Source of the DNA: JBAXTZ01 sp037129925
GTDB taxonomy: Bacteria > Bacillota > Negativicutes > JBAXTZ01
Direction of reading: 5' to 3'
Assembly (NCBI GenBank): GCA_037129925.1
Contig: JBAXTZ010000041.1
Span: forward strand, 1 to 28,022
Length of the DNA stretch: 28,022 nt
Shown: in pieces, positions 16,601 through 23,770 of the stretch
Position numbering within the stretch: the first letter of the stretch is position 1
How the letters are laid out: the number at the start of each line of letters is the position of its first letter
Made by a program: the position numbers and the translations under genes
Notes under the pieces: generated by a model
Told to the model about the DNA's origin: nothing
Seen by the model: only the letters and a program-made list of their open reading frames with translations
Databases searched by the model: none

Positions 16601-17697
16601 TTTCCGCTTGCGTCTTTTACGACTACTATTAGTCCGACTATCGCAGCTGGTGTCGTATCATTTAACGTTGAGTAGTTCTCAACGGTGATTACGTTGTTTC
16701 GTTGTACTTGTTGGAGCATTTTGTAGCTGATGTCTTGACTTGCGTTGCCGTTTATTACCGGGTCGCCCATGAACATTGCCGGTGCTGGCGGCGCTAACAA
16801 GTTTAATGTAAAGCCTATTTGTGATTGTTTGTTGGTGAAATCATAGCCGCCGGTTAATTGTAGTTGTGGTAATACTTGTAAACTGGCGTTTGCGGTGAAT
16901 CCGCTGGGGCTGGTATTGCTTACCATTGTTGTCCCGTTCCACGTCTGCCCAGTGAAGAAGTAATCGTATGCGCCTACGCCAACTTTTGCCCAAGGCGCGC
17001 TCAAAAAAGATAAATCGGTGTTTACTGTAAAATCAAAACCGGTTGCTACTCGCTGCCAATCTTGCACGGTTTTGGTTGCGGTTATTTCGGTGGTTTTTAC
17101 CAATAATGGGTCACTTATTCCGTAATATCCGTTTGCCCGCGCCTCGATTGTTCCTGTAAAGAACTCTAGTCCCGCACCTACTCGCTGGTGCATTCCGGGT
17201 ATCGCGGTTCCGTTTGCCGCTACCGGCGAAAATTGGTTGTCGTAGAAGGCGTTAACTCCGTACATCATGTTTTGTTCTTTGTTCATTTTGCGGTATGCTA
17301 ATCCTAGATTTGCGGTGTTGTTATTAGATTGATATGCTGCTTGCCATAATAGTTTGCTGGACAGATCGCCGTAACTGCCAAATGGCTGTATGGTGCTTAT
17401 CCCCCAGTTTAGGTCGTTGCCTGGCAGTACTGTTCCGGAAAAGAAATTACCGGTTAGCTGCACTCGTGTGAGCCAATCCCAGCCGGCATATTGTTTTAAT
17501 GCGTCTAAGTAATATTGCGTTAAATAGTCGCTGGTTTGCGCGAATCGTTGTGTCGAATCGTCGCTGAATTGTGGTATTTGCGTTGTTTCGAATGTTGGGA
17601 TTGTGTTGTCGTCGGCCGCGAAAGCGCCGGTCGGTATCATCGAGATTAACAACAGCATTATCATCAGGAGCGCTGTTGGTTTGCGGTACTGTGTCAT
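10645..17697 (-). CDS. giant inverse autotransporter (type Ve, intimin/invasin-like) adhesin
   Basis: A 2350-residue surface protein. A signal peptide ends at AFA (residue 27). Residues about 35-305 form an intimin/invasin-type beta-barrel (recognisable by LLWQAAYQSNNNTANLGLAYRKM, MMYGVNAFYDNQFSP, HQRVGAGLEFF and the closing QIGFTLNL), and then a linker QQVQRNNVITVENY near 325-338. No LysM domain is seen. A Big-like domain follows (about 345-405), then mixed beta domains to about 700. From about 714 to 2235 two related beta-sandwich modules alternate: A (GT-K-x-ELD-SYxIxNDQT...PGGVxF...FGTYxFTA) nine times and B (ELPTGTxxTLT...PGTYxxxAKLGNGTL) ten times, with a period of about 168 residues. 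The last 115 residues form a distinct Trp/Tyr-rich tip. In inverse autotransporters the N-terminal barrel anchors the exported C-terminus. It is the first gene of an operon with trbG, behind a conjugation-regulon promoter. Confidence 0.93.
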   Translation of the reverse strand: MTQYRKPTALLMIMLLLISMIPTGAFAADDNTIPTFETTQIPQFSDDSTQRFAQTSDYLTQYYLDALKQYAGWDWLTRVQLTGNFFSGTVLPGNDLNWGISTIQPFGSYGDLSSKLLWQAAYQSNNNTANLGLAYRKMNKEQNMMYGVNAFYDNQFSPVAANGTAIPGMHQRVGAGLEFFTGTIEARANGYYGISDPLLVKTTEITATKTVQDWQRVATGFDFTVNTDLSFLSAPWAKVGVGAYDYFFTGQTWNGTTMVSNTSPSGFTANASLQVLPQLQLTGGYDFTNKQSQIGFTLNLLAPPAPAMFMGDPVINGNASQDISYKMLQQVQRNNVITVENYSTLNDTTPAAIVGLIVVVKDASGKPVAKTKVVATPQMQAAAVMAKTPEAITVVTDINGLATITEINGIAYSVNAQYGAVINSGNYTTGVEYAPQEQIANAIISLPNSGGLAIAKADQSGLKTGTIKVEQNGSQVSYDWDISDNYNSAGDLVINGLLPNTPATLIIEHDGFTDRFESVISASSNPTTYNTIESKDVKLTPVGGVNAVLAINAKFSDNTPATGAEVHITNGEKEITALTIDNSGNARISLDTTKYQTVNLVTTYPQKMDISQTQELSAGQTTAVEINLGTNAPEGKVNISAITVEGVGDITAGATMNLVSGTNTYPMTYAKGTAAVVSPGTYTAQVKLGNATLTSTNSVDVAAAKTAEFAPLLPNQGTIKLVISNGDKELNDTYTINNAEINKPQQYATGGVTFADVPVGIYAFTATDKDKNVIAVKTAKPISVSITDMAPIYSGNINTVGAVNLTNITVVEIGEVPTTTNITLTNKEVNYTATYKQGSGAVFANVTPGTYIVTAKLGNGIATATDTIAVQPDKTTSETVTLPNAGTITIKIYNNNVELDNSYTIVNNQTKASVQYTPGGVNFSDLKFGVYTFSATKGTYFTTPVNGTTTRVNVSDIAPSYEMTISQISVLDITKITAGTTELPTGTIVTIATATNTYSKPYTVGTGVNFVVEPGAYSVTAKLGNGTLTTKPTYTVGVNEVKSTTTELAAIGNMTLKVNAAEGTELDSSYKITNDQTKTSVQYKAGGINFAALPFGTYTFTATKNNIDLPIAVSGSTIGMSDVAPTVTGTIATVGYVTITGVTVDTVGEIPAGTQLKLVNGATNYAGVYAAGGLTIGNVTPGSYELVATFGTGTATSISKINVVKSETTTTAAVLENKGAIKIKVFTGGVELDQSYTITNDQTEKTVVYTPGGITFDNLKHGSYTFTAKKGDYYSTKVSGDMAMLVGFADTTPAYSTTIGQLSVLDISKISVGNIELPTGTGVTVTSGANVYTKAYTVGSGINYIVQPGTYNLSVKLGNGTIADTATYPVTLGTVKTATSTLPAIGTLKLQLNYAGGAELDSGYIVKNVQTGAVIIYATGGVTFTAVPFGTYAFTASKNGNELPVTVADATVGMTDVAPLVAGTIDNVGYVQPATISVNEVGVIPVGTALTLTNAINTYKTTYVAGGQTTFGKVAAGTYDLTANFGSGIAHGLAPIVITSGKYAIDALTLENTGTVKLVLTSNGIELDGTFQIKNDQTGTTTPYIAGGVTFNSQKHGTYTYTANKGGYYTTPVNAGQPITISFADTAPTYSATITQQAVVTIPSISVAGMELPSGTTVTVTDNANIYTAAYTSGSGVNFVVTPGTYTASAKLGNGTLTATNTVAANGNGIYSYTPTLPNSGTIHINVKLDNGNEAAYDGRHYFVTNDQTGQKIKYTPGGVSFNLPFGTYSFTVTQDEGTGIVFHTQALTLDSAATIGFANVAPNVNSTIPNLSLAQITIPNFTVVGAGELPTGKAFTLTSAAKIYNMNYTPGMTAIIEPGTYTAQVVLGDGTLKSTNNVVVADSSVVTFGPQFPNSGLVHIAVAYDTGSEIGNDGRNYYVTLNGGGAKVKYTPGGIDFPLPFGNYSFTLTREENNVLFVNEPLGEAAINFDNIKRTIGKAIPVQNIGKLTITSIAVDGIGEVPNGKPLTLTSENATYNLTYTKGMQVDVAPGNYKAIVTLGNGTLTSTAVQPMTDGSVNTAGYVLPNQGNMHIDIRFDQGGEPGDSTHSLIYYVICQQDGQKIQYTPGGVDFKKPFGNYSFSFSAEDEQGFVYYTQIMSLNSFGDINMSEVGPIRASTVTYRTALRVSGVTTNNAVDIANGGTIKISGNGQSYSAKAVNGQALFLDIPNGNYQSTIVTTLGIETSPVTVNKKSDTETMAITYPKIQKQVIIHPNMFANNVSVQQHGQVILEQHFDVTFVDYTRTMLVTTDIVGGDLTVSEHVWGGSMGGDWAYDYSQILPINSSIGSPDYWMKSYPGVWSESTIWTPSQQ
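11200..15560 (-). repeat. tandem ~504-bp coding repeats in the adhesin gene
   Basis: Successive A modules begin near residues 714, 882, 1050, 1215, 1384, 1551, 1717, 1893 and 2066, each followed by a B module. The first six intervals are 165-169 residues (about 504 bp); the last are about 173-176. Modules 2, 4 and 6 share KGxYxTTPV and VLDI-type links; modules 3 and 5 share xLPVxVxxxTVGM and VGYV links, so the true unit is a pair. Modules 7-9 form a third class with DGRxYYVT inserts. Confidence 0.85.
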
Positions 17698-17730
17698 AAT
17701 ATCCTTCCTTTTTTGTTTTCTTATGCCCTA

Positions 17731-17764
17731 ATTCTAACAATGGTTATTAACTGGATATTAACGG
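17731..17764 (-). promoter_or_regulatory. regulon promoter 2 (adhesin-trbG operon)
   Basis: TTAATA-N5-TTAATA-N8-TAGAAT on the minus strand, with the -10 at 17731-17736. The half-sites are identical to those of promoter 1, and only the -10 differs by one base. The leader to the adhesin ATG is about 27 nt. No consensus -35 is present. Confidence 0.8.
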
Positions 17765-17832
17765 ATTAGTTATTTCAATGAATTTTGAGGTTTGACGGTT
17801 ATAAAGTTATGGGGTCATAAAGTTATAAAAGG

Positions 17833-17866
17833 TGCAACGTGCGGTACGTTGTTCAGCTCTTTGCAC
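17833..17866. other. nested inverted repeats in the adhesin/traG intergenic region
   Basis: Outer arms GTGCAA (17833) and TTGCAC (17861) are perfect. An inner alternative, CAACGT-GCGGT-ACGTTG (17835-17851), is also perfect, so the two folds compete. AACGTGCGGT recurs at 17902-17911. The intergenic stretch 17765-18015 otherwise has only short GTTATAAAGTTAT-type repeats (17797-17828) and no supported gene. Function is unknown. Confidence 0.4.
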
Positions 17867-18015
17867 GTAGCCGGGGACCGATTGGGGTTTGATTTGAAGG
17901 AAACGTGCGGTGGTTAGGTTGTTTTGCCTTTAAAGTGAATTTTTTAGCTGTCGTTTCATTCTTTTGTGTCTTATATAATTGTGGGTTCGTTAATATTCCC
18001 TTTAAAATGAAATGT

Positions 18016-18052
18016 GCCCGATCAATTCGCGGTTTTATCGCAATTGTCGGGC
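18016..18052. terminator. terminator hairpin after traG
   Basis: GCCCGA / TCGGGC outer arms with inner AATTCGCG / CGCAATT pairing form a long stem about 30 nt past the traG stop. The better T-rich tail is on the plus strand; on the minus strand the stem is followed by CACATTTCATTTT. It probably acts on traG transcripts and possibly in both directions. Confidence 0.6.
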
Positions 18053-18078
18053 TTTTCTCTTTTTTAGATTTTCAATTC

Positions 18079-20010
18079 TCACATCGCGTCTTCGCTATAC
18101 CCTGCTGTTGTTTGCTCTGATATTATTGGTTTTTCATTTGTCGTTTCTAGCGAGGTTGTGTTTGTGGTTTCTGGTTTATTGGTTTTTGTTTTTTTGATTA
18201 TATCGCTTTGGGGTGGTGAATTAATTACCCGTTTTGTAAATACCGGTTCTGAATAGTATTTGATTTTTCTTGTCCAGATTGGTTTGTGTCCGGCTACGTT
18301 GATTATCGCCGCATCCGGGGGTAGTTGCGCAATTTCGCCGGGTGTTAACAGCTCTCGTTTTACTTCTTGTAAACTTGTCGATTCTTTCATAAAGAAATGT
18401 CCGTTGTTATATGATTTTTGTTCAATTACTTCTGTTCTTGTGCCTAGTAATTTTGATAAGTATTCCATTACTTTTATATCGTTTGGCGCATACGCTATTC
18501 GTATATGGCAGTTGCCCATTATTGAGTTGTTTTCTTTGTATACTTTATTTAGTTGCGCCAGGTCTTGAATAATCAATAGCGCTTTCATACCGTATCCTGC
18601 TATATACGCAAGCGCTTTCTCGAAGGTATCCATTTGCCCTAGCGCCGGAAATTCGTCCATCAACAATAATAACCGGTGTTTGTAACTTACGACTGCTTTT
18701 CCATCTTTGAAGTTCATGGTTTCAGTGAGCCGACATATTACGAGGTTTAATATTAACCTGATTAATGGTCGCGTTCTGCTGATGTCGGACGGTGGTACTA
18801 CTAAGTATAGTGATACCGGTTTTTCTAAATTCATCAAATCGCTTATTCGGAAGTCACTTGTTCCGGTGTTATTTGCTACTATCGGATCGCGGTATAATCC
18901 TAACAAGGTTACTGCTGTGGAAACAACTCCGGAGCGCTCGTTGTCGGCTTTTCCGATCATTTCTCGCGCCGCTTGTGCGACTATTGGGTGTGTTTTAATT
19001 CCTTCTGTGAGGTTCTCATAGATTTCTGATAGTTTTTTAGTTTTCTTATCATATACTACACCGTTTTCCGGCGTTTCATGTTGATATTCTAGCATTTTAT
19101 TTAGGTCGCCGATTACTTCCATACCAGTGCTGTCTTTCGCAGTAATCAATGGCGAATCAGGGTTTGATATGAATCCGGCTACGTCGTTTAATGATACTTT
19201 TTCTTTTATATATAGTAGATGTAAAATTACTCCTGTCAGTAAAACTCCCGCTGAGTTTTTCCAATGCGCATCCGGCCCGTCTAGCCCTGTTCCGTTGGGA
19301 TTGACTAGCATTTCGACGATGTTTTGTACGTCTCGGACTTCACTTTTTGTTCGTAATCTTATTTCTTCAAGCGGGTTGAATCGCGCTGAACCAATTTCGG
19401 ATGTTGGCTCAAATCGTAACACTGTGTTGTTTAATTTTTTTTGTCGATAGCCTGATGTTATGCTCCAGTTTTCACCTTTTATGTCAGTGATCATTACCGA
19501 GTGCGGCCAGGTTAATAGTGTCGGGATTATTACTCCTACTCCTTTTCCTGATCTGGTTGGCGCAAACATCATGATATGCTCCGGTCCATCGTGACGCAGA
19601 AACTTTTTTCCTTTGGAGTCCATTCCTAATATTACACCGGTTTTGGACATTAATCCGGTTTTCTCAATGTCTTCGTTTGTAGCCCAACTTGCCGAGCCGT
19701 GTGTTGTTGAATGATAGCGTTTGTCGAGGTAAAATCTGCCAAATACTGCTGCTGCTACCCCTACCAGAAATCCATAGATTACAAAGAAATCCGCATTATG
19801 AAAGGCGTTTGGTAGTTGGTTTATGTATCTTATTCGCCATAAGATGTACGACCATGGCGCGTAAATGGAAAACCCGCTGAGTGTAAAGAACTGTGAAAAT
19901 ATCGCCGGATGTTCTAGCAATGTTGATAGTCGTGCTGCTGCCATGCTTAGTCCGGCTAGTAGCCCTAAAAACATGCATGTACTTCCAAGTATTAAACGTT
20001 TTCTTAGCAT
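18079..20010 (-). CDS. traG: TraG/VirD4 family type IV coupling protein
   Basis: A 643-residue inner-membrane ATPase that brings the relaxase-DNA complex to the secretion channel. Two N-terminal membrane segments (about 5-27 and 70-92) are followed by the P-loop domain: Walker A APTRSGKG at about 150-157, DIKGENW at about 176-182, and Walker B LLLLMDEFPALG at about 447-458. The last 60 residues are Lys/Thr/Ser/Asn-rich and poorly conserved, as is common. The gene follows trbI with a 27-nt gap and AAGGCGG upstream of the ATG. Length and motifs are normal for TraG of P-type systems. Confidence 0.96.
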   Translation of the reverse strand: MLRKRLILGSTCMFLGLLAGLSMAAARLSTLLEHPAIFSQFFTLSGFSIYAPWSYILWRIRYINQLPNAFHNADFFVIYGFLVGVAAAVFGRFYLDKRYHSTTHGSASWATNEDIEKTGLMSKTGVILGMDSKGKKFLRHDGPEHIMMFAPTRSGKGVGVIIPTLLTWPHSVMITDIKGENWSITSGYRQKKLNNTVLRFEPTSEIGSARFNPLEEIRLRTKSEVRDVQNIVEMLVNPNGTGLDGPDAHWKNSAGVLLTGVILHLLYIKEKVSLNDVAGFISNPDSPLITAKDSTGMEVIGDLNKMLEYQHETPENGVVYDKKTKKLSEIYENLTEGIKTHPIVAQAAREMIGKADNERSGVVSTAVTLLGLYRDPIVANNTGTSDFRISDLMNLEKPVSLYLVVPPSDISRTRPLIRLILNLVICRLTETMNFKDGKAVVSYKHRLLLLMDEFPALGQMDTFEKALAYIAGYGMKALLIIQDLAQLNKVYKENNSIMGNCHIRIAYAPNDIKVMEYLSKLLGTRTEVIEQKSYNNGHFFMKESTSLQEVKRELLTPGEIAQLPPDAAIINVAGHKPIWTRKIKYYSEPVFTKRVINSPPQSDIIKKTKTNKPETTNTTSLETTNEKPIISEQTTAGYSEDAM

Positions 20011-20037
20011 TTAGAACTATCCGCCTTTCAGTTATCG

Positions 20038-21381
20038 TTATCGATATGGTCTTAATATCATATCTTTGTTGACCGCTATGTTGAATTTTGATCCCGGGTT
20101 GATAATTATTGTTGGCTGAATATTCATGCTTCTTGAAACAACTTGTTGTCCTACATTGCTTATCGCTTGTGCAGCGCCGCCCGCCATGTTTTGTCCGTTG
20201 GTCGGGTTGTAACTTTGTGTGTTGCCTCCTGCCATTTGAGCGCCGGCTGATAGTACTGTGGATATTAAAGCCGCTCCCATCATTTGACCAAAATGATTAT
20301 CTGTATATCCTGATAAACCAGCCTGCCCGATTCCGTCTGCTCCTGACATTCCTTCCAGGTTTATACTGTCACCGTTTGGATATATTAGTCTTGTCCATGC
20401 TATTAACAATCGGGATTGTCCTTGCGTAATTTGGCTATCGTAGATGCCGATAATTCTTGTTCCTTGTGGTATTAATAAATATTGGCCGGTTACTGTGTCG
20501 TATACATTTTCTGATACTTGTCCGGTGATTTGTCCGGGTAAATCGGAGTTTATCGCTGTTAATGTTAGTCCTGGTATTACGGTTCCTGCTTTTACTTCAT
20601 ATTCGGAAATCGGGTCCATTAATCCGCTTGATAAATAACTTAAACTTCCAGCATTATTACCTAAAAATGCCGTTTTTTGTCCTTGCATATTTTGGTCGTT
20701 ATAAGTATTTGACGGGGTTGTTGAATTAGTATTGCCGCTGTTTGAATAGTTTCCATTGGTTGTTTGTCCTGGCGACGCGAAAAATCCAATGGCGTTATTC
20801 TCTTTGATTTCCGTACCTGTTATCGCCGGTTTGTATGTGCTTGAAGTCGAACCGGTATTGGCGCCAAATGGATTAGCATACGGTGTTATTTGCCGATTAT
20901 AGTTGTTGCTTTGAGGGATGTATGCGCTCCCGGCTGCCGGTGTATTGTTAGTATTAACTGTTCCGGTTGGCGGTGTTTGTCCGTTTTTTGCGTCAAATGC
21001 GCCTTTGTCTTTATAGTCGCTCGGCAGGTCTTTTAGGTTGTTTGGCATTCCATTTTTGCTTTGTTCGGATTGGCTGATTTTGTTATCTTCTGCTACTACT
21101 TTTTTTGTTCCACTATCTGTTCCATATGCAATTCCTATCGCGAAACCTGCGACGATTATGAAGGTTATTAACAAGATTATTTTTTTGTTTAAGCCTCTTG
21201 CCTTTGGCTCTGATGCTGGTCTAATTTCTGTTGATTTTGATTCGGGCTCTAGTTCATTTTCTTGAAATGATGATTGATTATTGTCCGGTTCGCTGTACTG
21301 GTTTTCTTTTTCTTCGTCGCTGTCGCAGTGGCTAAAACTTATTCGCTCGATTTTTGTTTGTTCTATGTCGTTGTCTTTCAA
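20038..21381 (-). CDS. trbI: TrbI/VirB10 family T4SS core protein
   Basis: A 447-residue protein spanning from inner to outer membrane. An acidic, Gln/Ser/Glu-rich cytoplasmic N-terminus (1-65) is followed by one transmembrane helix (about 69-86), a long Pro/Asn/Ser/Gly-rich periplasmic linker (about 110-230), and the VirB10 C-terminal domain. That domain has YEVKAGTVIPGLTLTAINSDLPGQITGQVS...YLLIPQGTRIIGIYDS (about 260-312), SRLLIAWTRLIYPNG (about 319-333) and a glycine-rich antenna-like region (about 345-375). A TTG start at 21381 directly follows AGGAGG. The linker is longer than usual, with Asn/Ser runs. Confidence 0.93.
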   Translation of the reverse strand: MKDNDIEQTKIERISFSHCDSDEEKENQYSEPDNNQSSFQENELEPESKSTEIRPASEPKARGLNKKIILLITFIIVAGFAIGIAYGTDSGTKKVVAEDNKISQSEQSKNGMPNNLKDLPSDYKDKGAFDAKNGQTPPTGTVNTNNTPAAGSAYIPQSNNYNRQITPYANPFGANTGSTSSTYKPAITGTEIKENNAIGFFASPGQTTNGNYSNSGNTNSTTPSNTYNDQNMQGQKTAFLGNNAGSLSYLSSGLMDPISEYEVKAGTVIPGLTLTAINSDLPGQITGQVSENVYDTVTGQYLLIPQGTRIIGIYDSQITQGQSRLLIAWTRLIYPNGDSINLEGMSGADGIGQAGLSGYTDNHFGQMMGAALISTVLSAGAQMAGGNTQSYNPTNGQNMAGGAAQAISNVGQQVVSRSMNIQPTIIINPGSKFNIAVNKDMILRPYR

Positions 21382-21392
21382 GTTTCCTCCTA

Positions 21393-22094
21393 TTAGTTGG
21401 TTTTGTAGTCACGTTGGATATATATGTCATCGATAATTAATCCTAACGGGTTGGCTCGCAGCTCTTCCGGAGTTTTTAATTCGGCAAATGAAGTTGAAAT
21501 GTTTCCAGTGTAATTTGCTTGTTGGGTTATTTTCCCTGAAATATCAAATGTTGTTTCTACCCAGCGTACTTGATATGTTTGTTCGTTAACCGGTAGGACG
21601 GCTTGTATTTCTACTTGGCGAGTTTCTTTTCCGAGTATTTGTCGCGGATCGTCTTTTTGCATCATTAAGTTAACTTCACCAGTGGCTTTGTTGCTTAAAA
21701 ACGAATATATCCATTTGTAATTTCTGCTGGCTACTACGACATCACTCGGTACCCCTCGTGCAGCGATTATCCATTCTTGCAAAAAATATTTAACTTCCGG
21801 ATTCTTGGGAACGTATCTTCCTTCGTCTGCCATTCCTACGGCTCGAGCCATTCCATTGTCTGATACTTGTACAACATAAGGTCGAACTGTCGCTTTTTGA
21901 GATTGATAGATTAACCCAAATATACTTATTGCCAAGCATATCAATAAACCAAAACTCACTAATCTCCAGTTATATGCCTGCACTCTGGCGTTGCCAATTC
22001 GATTGTCCCACTCCTCTTTGGCTGCTTCAAAATTAATTGAGTGCGGTTTTCCGGGCGCATAATTGCGCGGAATTTCGGTGAAATTTTTTGCCAT
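21393..22094 (-). CDS. trbF: TrbF/VirB8 family T4SS assembly protein
   Basis: A 233-residue bitopic inner-membrane protein. The N-terminus includes EWDNRIGNARVQAYNWRL, the typical TrbF start, then one transmembrane helix (about 45-63). The periplasmic VirB8-like domain includes VRPYVVQVSDNGMARAVG, KYFLQEWIIAARGVPSD and YQVRWVETTFD. VirB8/TrbF nucleates assembly of the channel through VirB10 and VirB4 contacts. It precedes trbI, as in the usual order trbF-trbI after loss or relocation of trbG. AAGGAG is seven bases before the ATG. Confidence 0.93.
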   Translation of the reverse strand: MAKNFTEIPRNYAPGKPHSINFEAAKEEWDNRIGNARVQAYNWRLVSFGLLICLAISIFGLIYQSQKATVRPYVVQVSDNGMARAVGMADEGRYVPKNPEVKYFLQEWIIAARGVPSDVVVASRNYKWIYSFLSNKATGEVNLMMQKDDPRQILGKETRQVEIQAVLPVNEQTYQVRWVETTFDISGKITQQANYTGNISTSFAELKTPEELRANPLGLIIDDIYIQRDYKTN

Positions 22095-22132
22095 TTGTGC
22101 TCCTTAATATTATGCTAATTATTTTTTGTTTT

Positions 22133-22267
22133 CTATTCCTTGTTCGCTTGTTTGATGTTTTGTTGTTCTCTAATTGCAAAGTATCTTTCACAGGCTTTAA
22201 CTAATGCCGCTAAACTTTCGATTGTCTTTTCGTTTCGTTTCACTTCGCTAATTTGACTTTTATTCAT
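22133..22267 (-). CDS. 44-residue hydrophilic protein between relaxase and trbF
   Basis: A small gene with a strong AAAGGAG site nine bases before the ATG. The product is mostly helical (SEVKRNEKTIESLAALVKACERYFAI, about 7-32) with a Gln/Lys-rich end. No signal peptide or membrane segment is seen. The stop lies 38 nt before trbF, and it follows the relaxase stop by 20 nt, so it is part of the same operon. I do not recognise the family. A small relaxosome or channel accessory role is possible but unsupported. Confidence 0.6.
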   Translation of the reverse strand: MNKSQISEVKRNEKTIESLAALVKACERYFAIREQQNIKQANKE

Positions 22268-22287
22268 TTTTATTACTGCTCCTTTTT

Positions 22288-23685
22288 CTATCTATCCAAA
22301 CTATAATCAGTAACGGCTTTTGCAATATCTTCGTTCTCACGTAGATTCGCCCGCATACTTCCGTGGGTTGTTTCATATTTTTGTCGAGTATGTTTCGCGG
22401 CTCTTGAGTAGTTTTGTTTTGTTTCTATGTCAATCTCTTTACCGTGATTTTCTAATTGGGCTTTCGCTTTTTCAAAATGTTTGTCGAGGATTAGCTGCCC
22501 TTCTTGTAGCGCTTTTTGTAAATCGCGGTGTGGCTGGTTTTTTTTGGTCATGCCTTCTGCTACTCGGTTTATGTATTTTTTGGTGTAGTCATCTGCAATA
22601 AATATCTTACCTTTGTTTTCAATGTTGCGCTTTACGACTGCTTCTGCCATTTTGTATATTTGCTCATCTGTTAGCGTCTTCGCGTTGTTTTCTTCGATGA
22701 ATTTCTTATATACATTTTTCACCTTAAATAGATAGTGGTAGTGTTGTTGCGCTTTATAGTATTGTTTATGTTTATCAGGTTTTATATTTTTTAGCTGTTC
22801 TTCCTGTTCGTTTGTTTCCCTTGTTCTTAATGCGTTCATGTATCTTTCATGCTGTCGTTCGATATATGTACGGCTACTTGGTCCTGTCTTATTGTCATAA
22901 TATTTTTCTTTTTCAGTAGTGAATTTGCGTTTATCGCCGTGTGCTTTTGTTAATATTTTCTCGATTTCTCGAACATTTTTGTGTGCCGATGGTCCTATAT
23001 GTTTTTCCGGATCTCGATCTAACTGTATCGCTTTTTCAAAATTACCGTTTAATATCGCATCGGTTTTTTGCGCCAATAAACTCCTGTCATCGATTCGTTG
23101 CTCGTGGCCATATCGTTCGAGATATTTATTTTGTATCTTGGTGTTTAGTTGTCTTATCTCACTGATTTTTTCTTTGTCATGCCATTTTCTGTCTTTGGGC
23201 GCACCGCCTTTTTCGGGCTCTTTATTATTTGTTCTCATGAAATGTTTTTCTTTTGTTCTAGAGATTTTATCATTTACCCGGTCGGTAAACATGATATGTA
23301 CGTGACTGTTTTTCACGCCTTTTGTTAATGCAGCCTCTGTGTTGTGGATTGCGTAACTATACGTATTTTCGTTTGCGAATAGTTTATCGCATAGCTCTTT
23401 GGTTAATTCGTTGCGCTGTTCTTTTGTTAATTCGTTTGGTAATGCTATCACTAGTTCTTGATAAACTCTGCCATTAACTCGTTCATAATTATCGCTTGCT
23501 TCCCAAAATTCGTTTTGCGATTTAGCCCATTCCGGCAAATTGCCGTTGCCAATGTTCTCTATTTCATGCGCTCTTGATTCATATTTTCCTTCACGATATA
23601 TGTACTCAAAATGGTCTTTAGCAACTGTCGGACTTTTGGCAGTATCTCTTGTTCGGGATTTTAGTGTGCAATGGTAGCTTGCCAT
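22288..23685 (-). CDS. mobA: MobA/MobL-type (MOBQ) relaxase
   Basis: A 465-residue relaxase of the MobA/MobL family. The N-terminus has DHFEYIYREGKYESR (about 24-38), where one of the Tyr residues is the likely nucleophile, as in R1162 MobA. NSHVHIMFTDR (about 126-136) provides the metal-binding His motif III, and YQELVIALP (about 75-83) is motif-like. The C-terminal half (about 230-465) is Lys/Glu/Gln-rich helix with no helicase or primase domain, unlike Ti TraA or RSF1010 MobA-RepB'. It nicks the adjoining oriT and is carried through the Trb channel by TraG. AAAGGAAA lies nine bases before the ATG. Confidence 0.92.
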   Translation of the reverse strand: MASYHCTLKSRTRDTAKSPTVAKDHFEYIYREGKYESRAHEIENIGNGNLPEWAKSQNEFWEASDNYERVNGRVYQELVIALPNELTKEQRNELTKELCDKLFANENTYSYAIHNTEAALTKGVKNSHVHIMFTDRVNDKISRTKEKHFMRTNNKEPEKGGAPKDRKWHDKEKISEIRQLNTKIQNKYLERYGHEQRIDDRSLLAQKTDAILNGNFEKAIQLDRDPEKHIGPSAHKNVREIEKILTKAHGDKRKFTTEKEKYYDNKTGPSSRTYIERQHERYMNALRTRETNEQEEQLKNIKPDKHKQYYKAQQHYHYLFKVKNVYKKFIEENNAKTLTDEQIYKMAEAVVKRNIENKGKIFIADDYTKKYINRVAEGMTKKNQPHRDLQKALQEGQLILDKHFEKAKAQLENHGKEIDIETKQNYSRAAKHTRQKYETTHGSMRANLRENEDIAKAVTDYSLDR

Positions 23686-23746
23686 TTTTAGATTTTTCCT
23701 TTTCAGTTGTTTTTCTATTGCGTGGTTAATACCCTATCGTTCTGTC

Positions 23747-23761
23747 AACCGCGTAGCGGTT
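23747..23761. other. perfect hairpin near the relaxase start
   Basis: AACCGC-GTA-GCGGTT forms a perfect 6-bp stem with a 3-nt loop, between oriT and the relaxase ATG (62-76 bp upstream). It may be a relaxosome protein site or an operator controlling mobA. No consensus promoter can be assigned with confidence between it and the ATG. Confidence 0.4.
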
Positions 23762-23770
23762 AAAATATGC

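Noticed and set aside
11681..16675. Many open frames on the plus strand opposite the adhesin (for example 12158-12457, 15187-15510, 15953-16243)
   Set aside because: They arise from the biased codon use of the repeated modules, recur with the module period, lack ribosome sites and show no natural protein features.
17905..18197. Plus-strand frames between adhesin and traG
   Set aside because: They overlap the traG terminator and traG 3' end and have hydrophobic/Cys-rich shadow composition.
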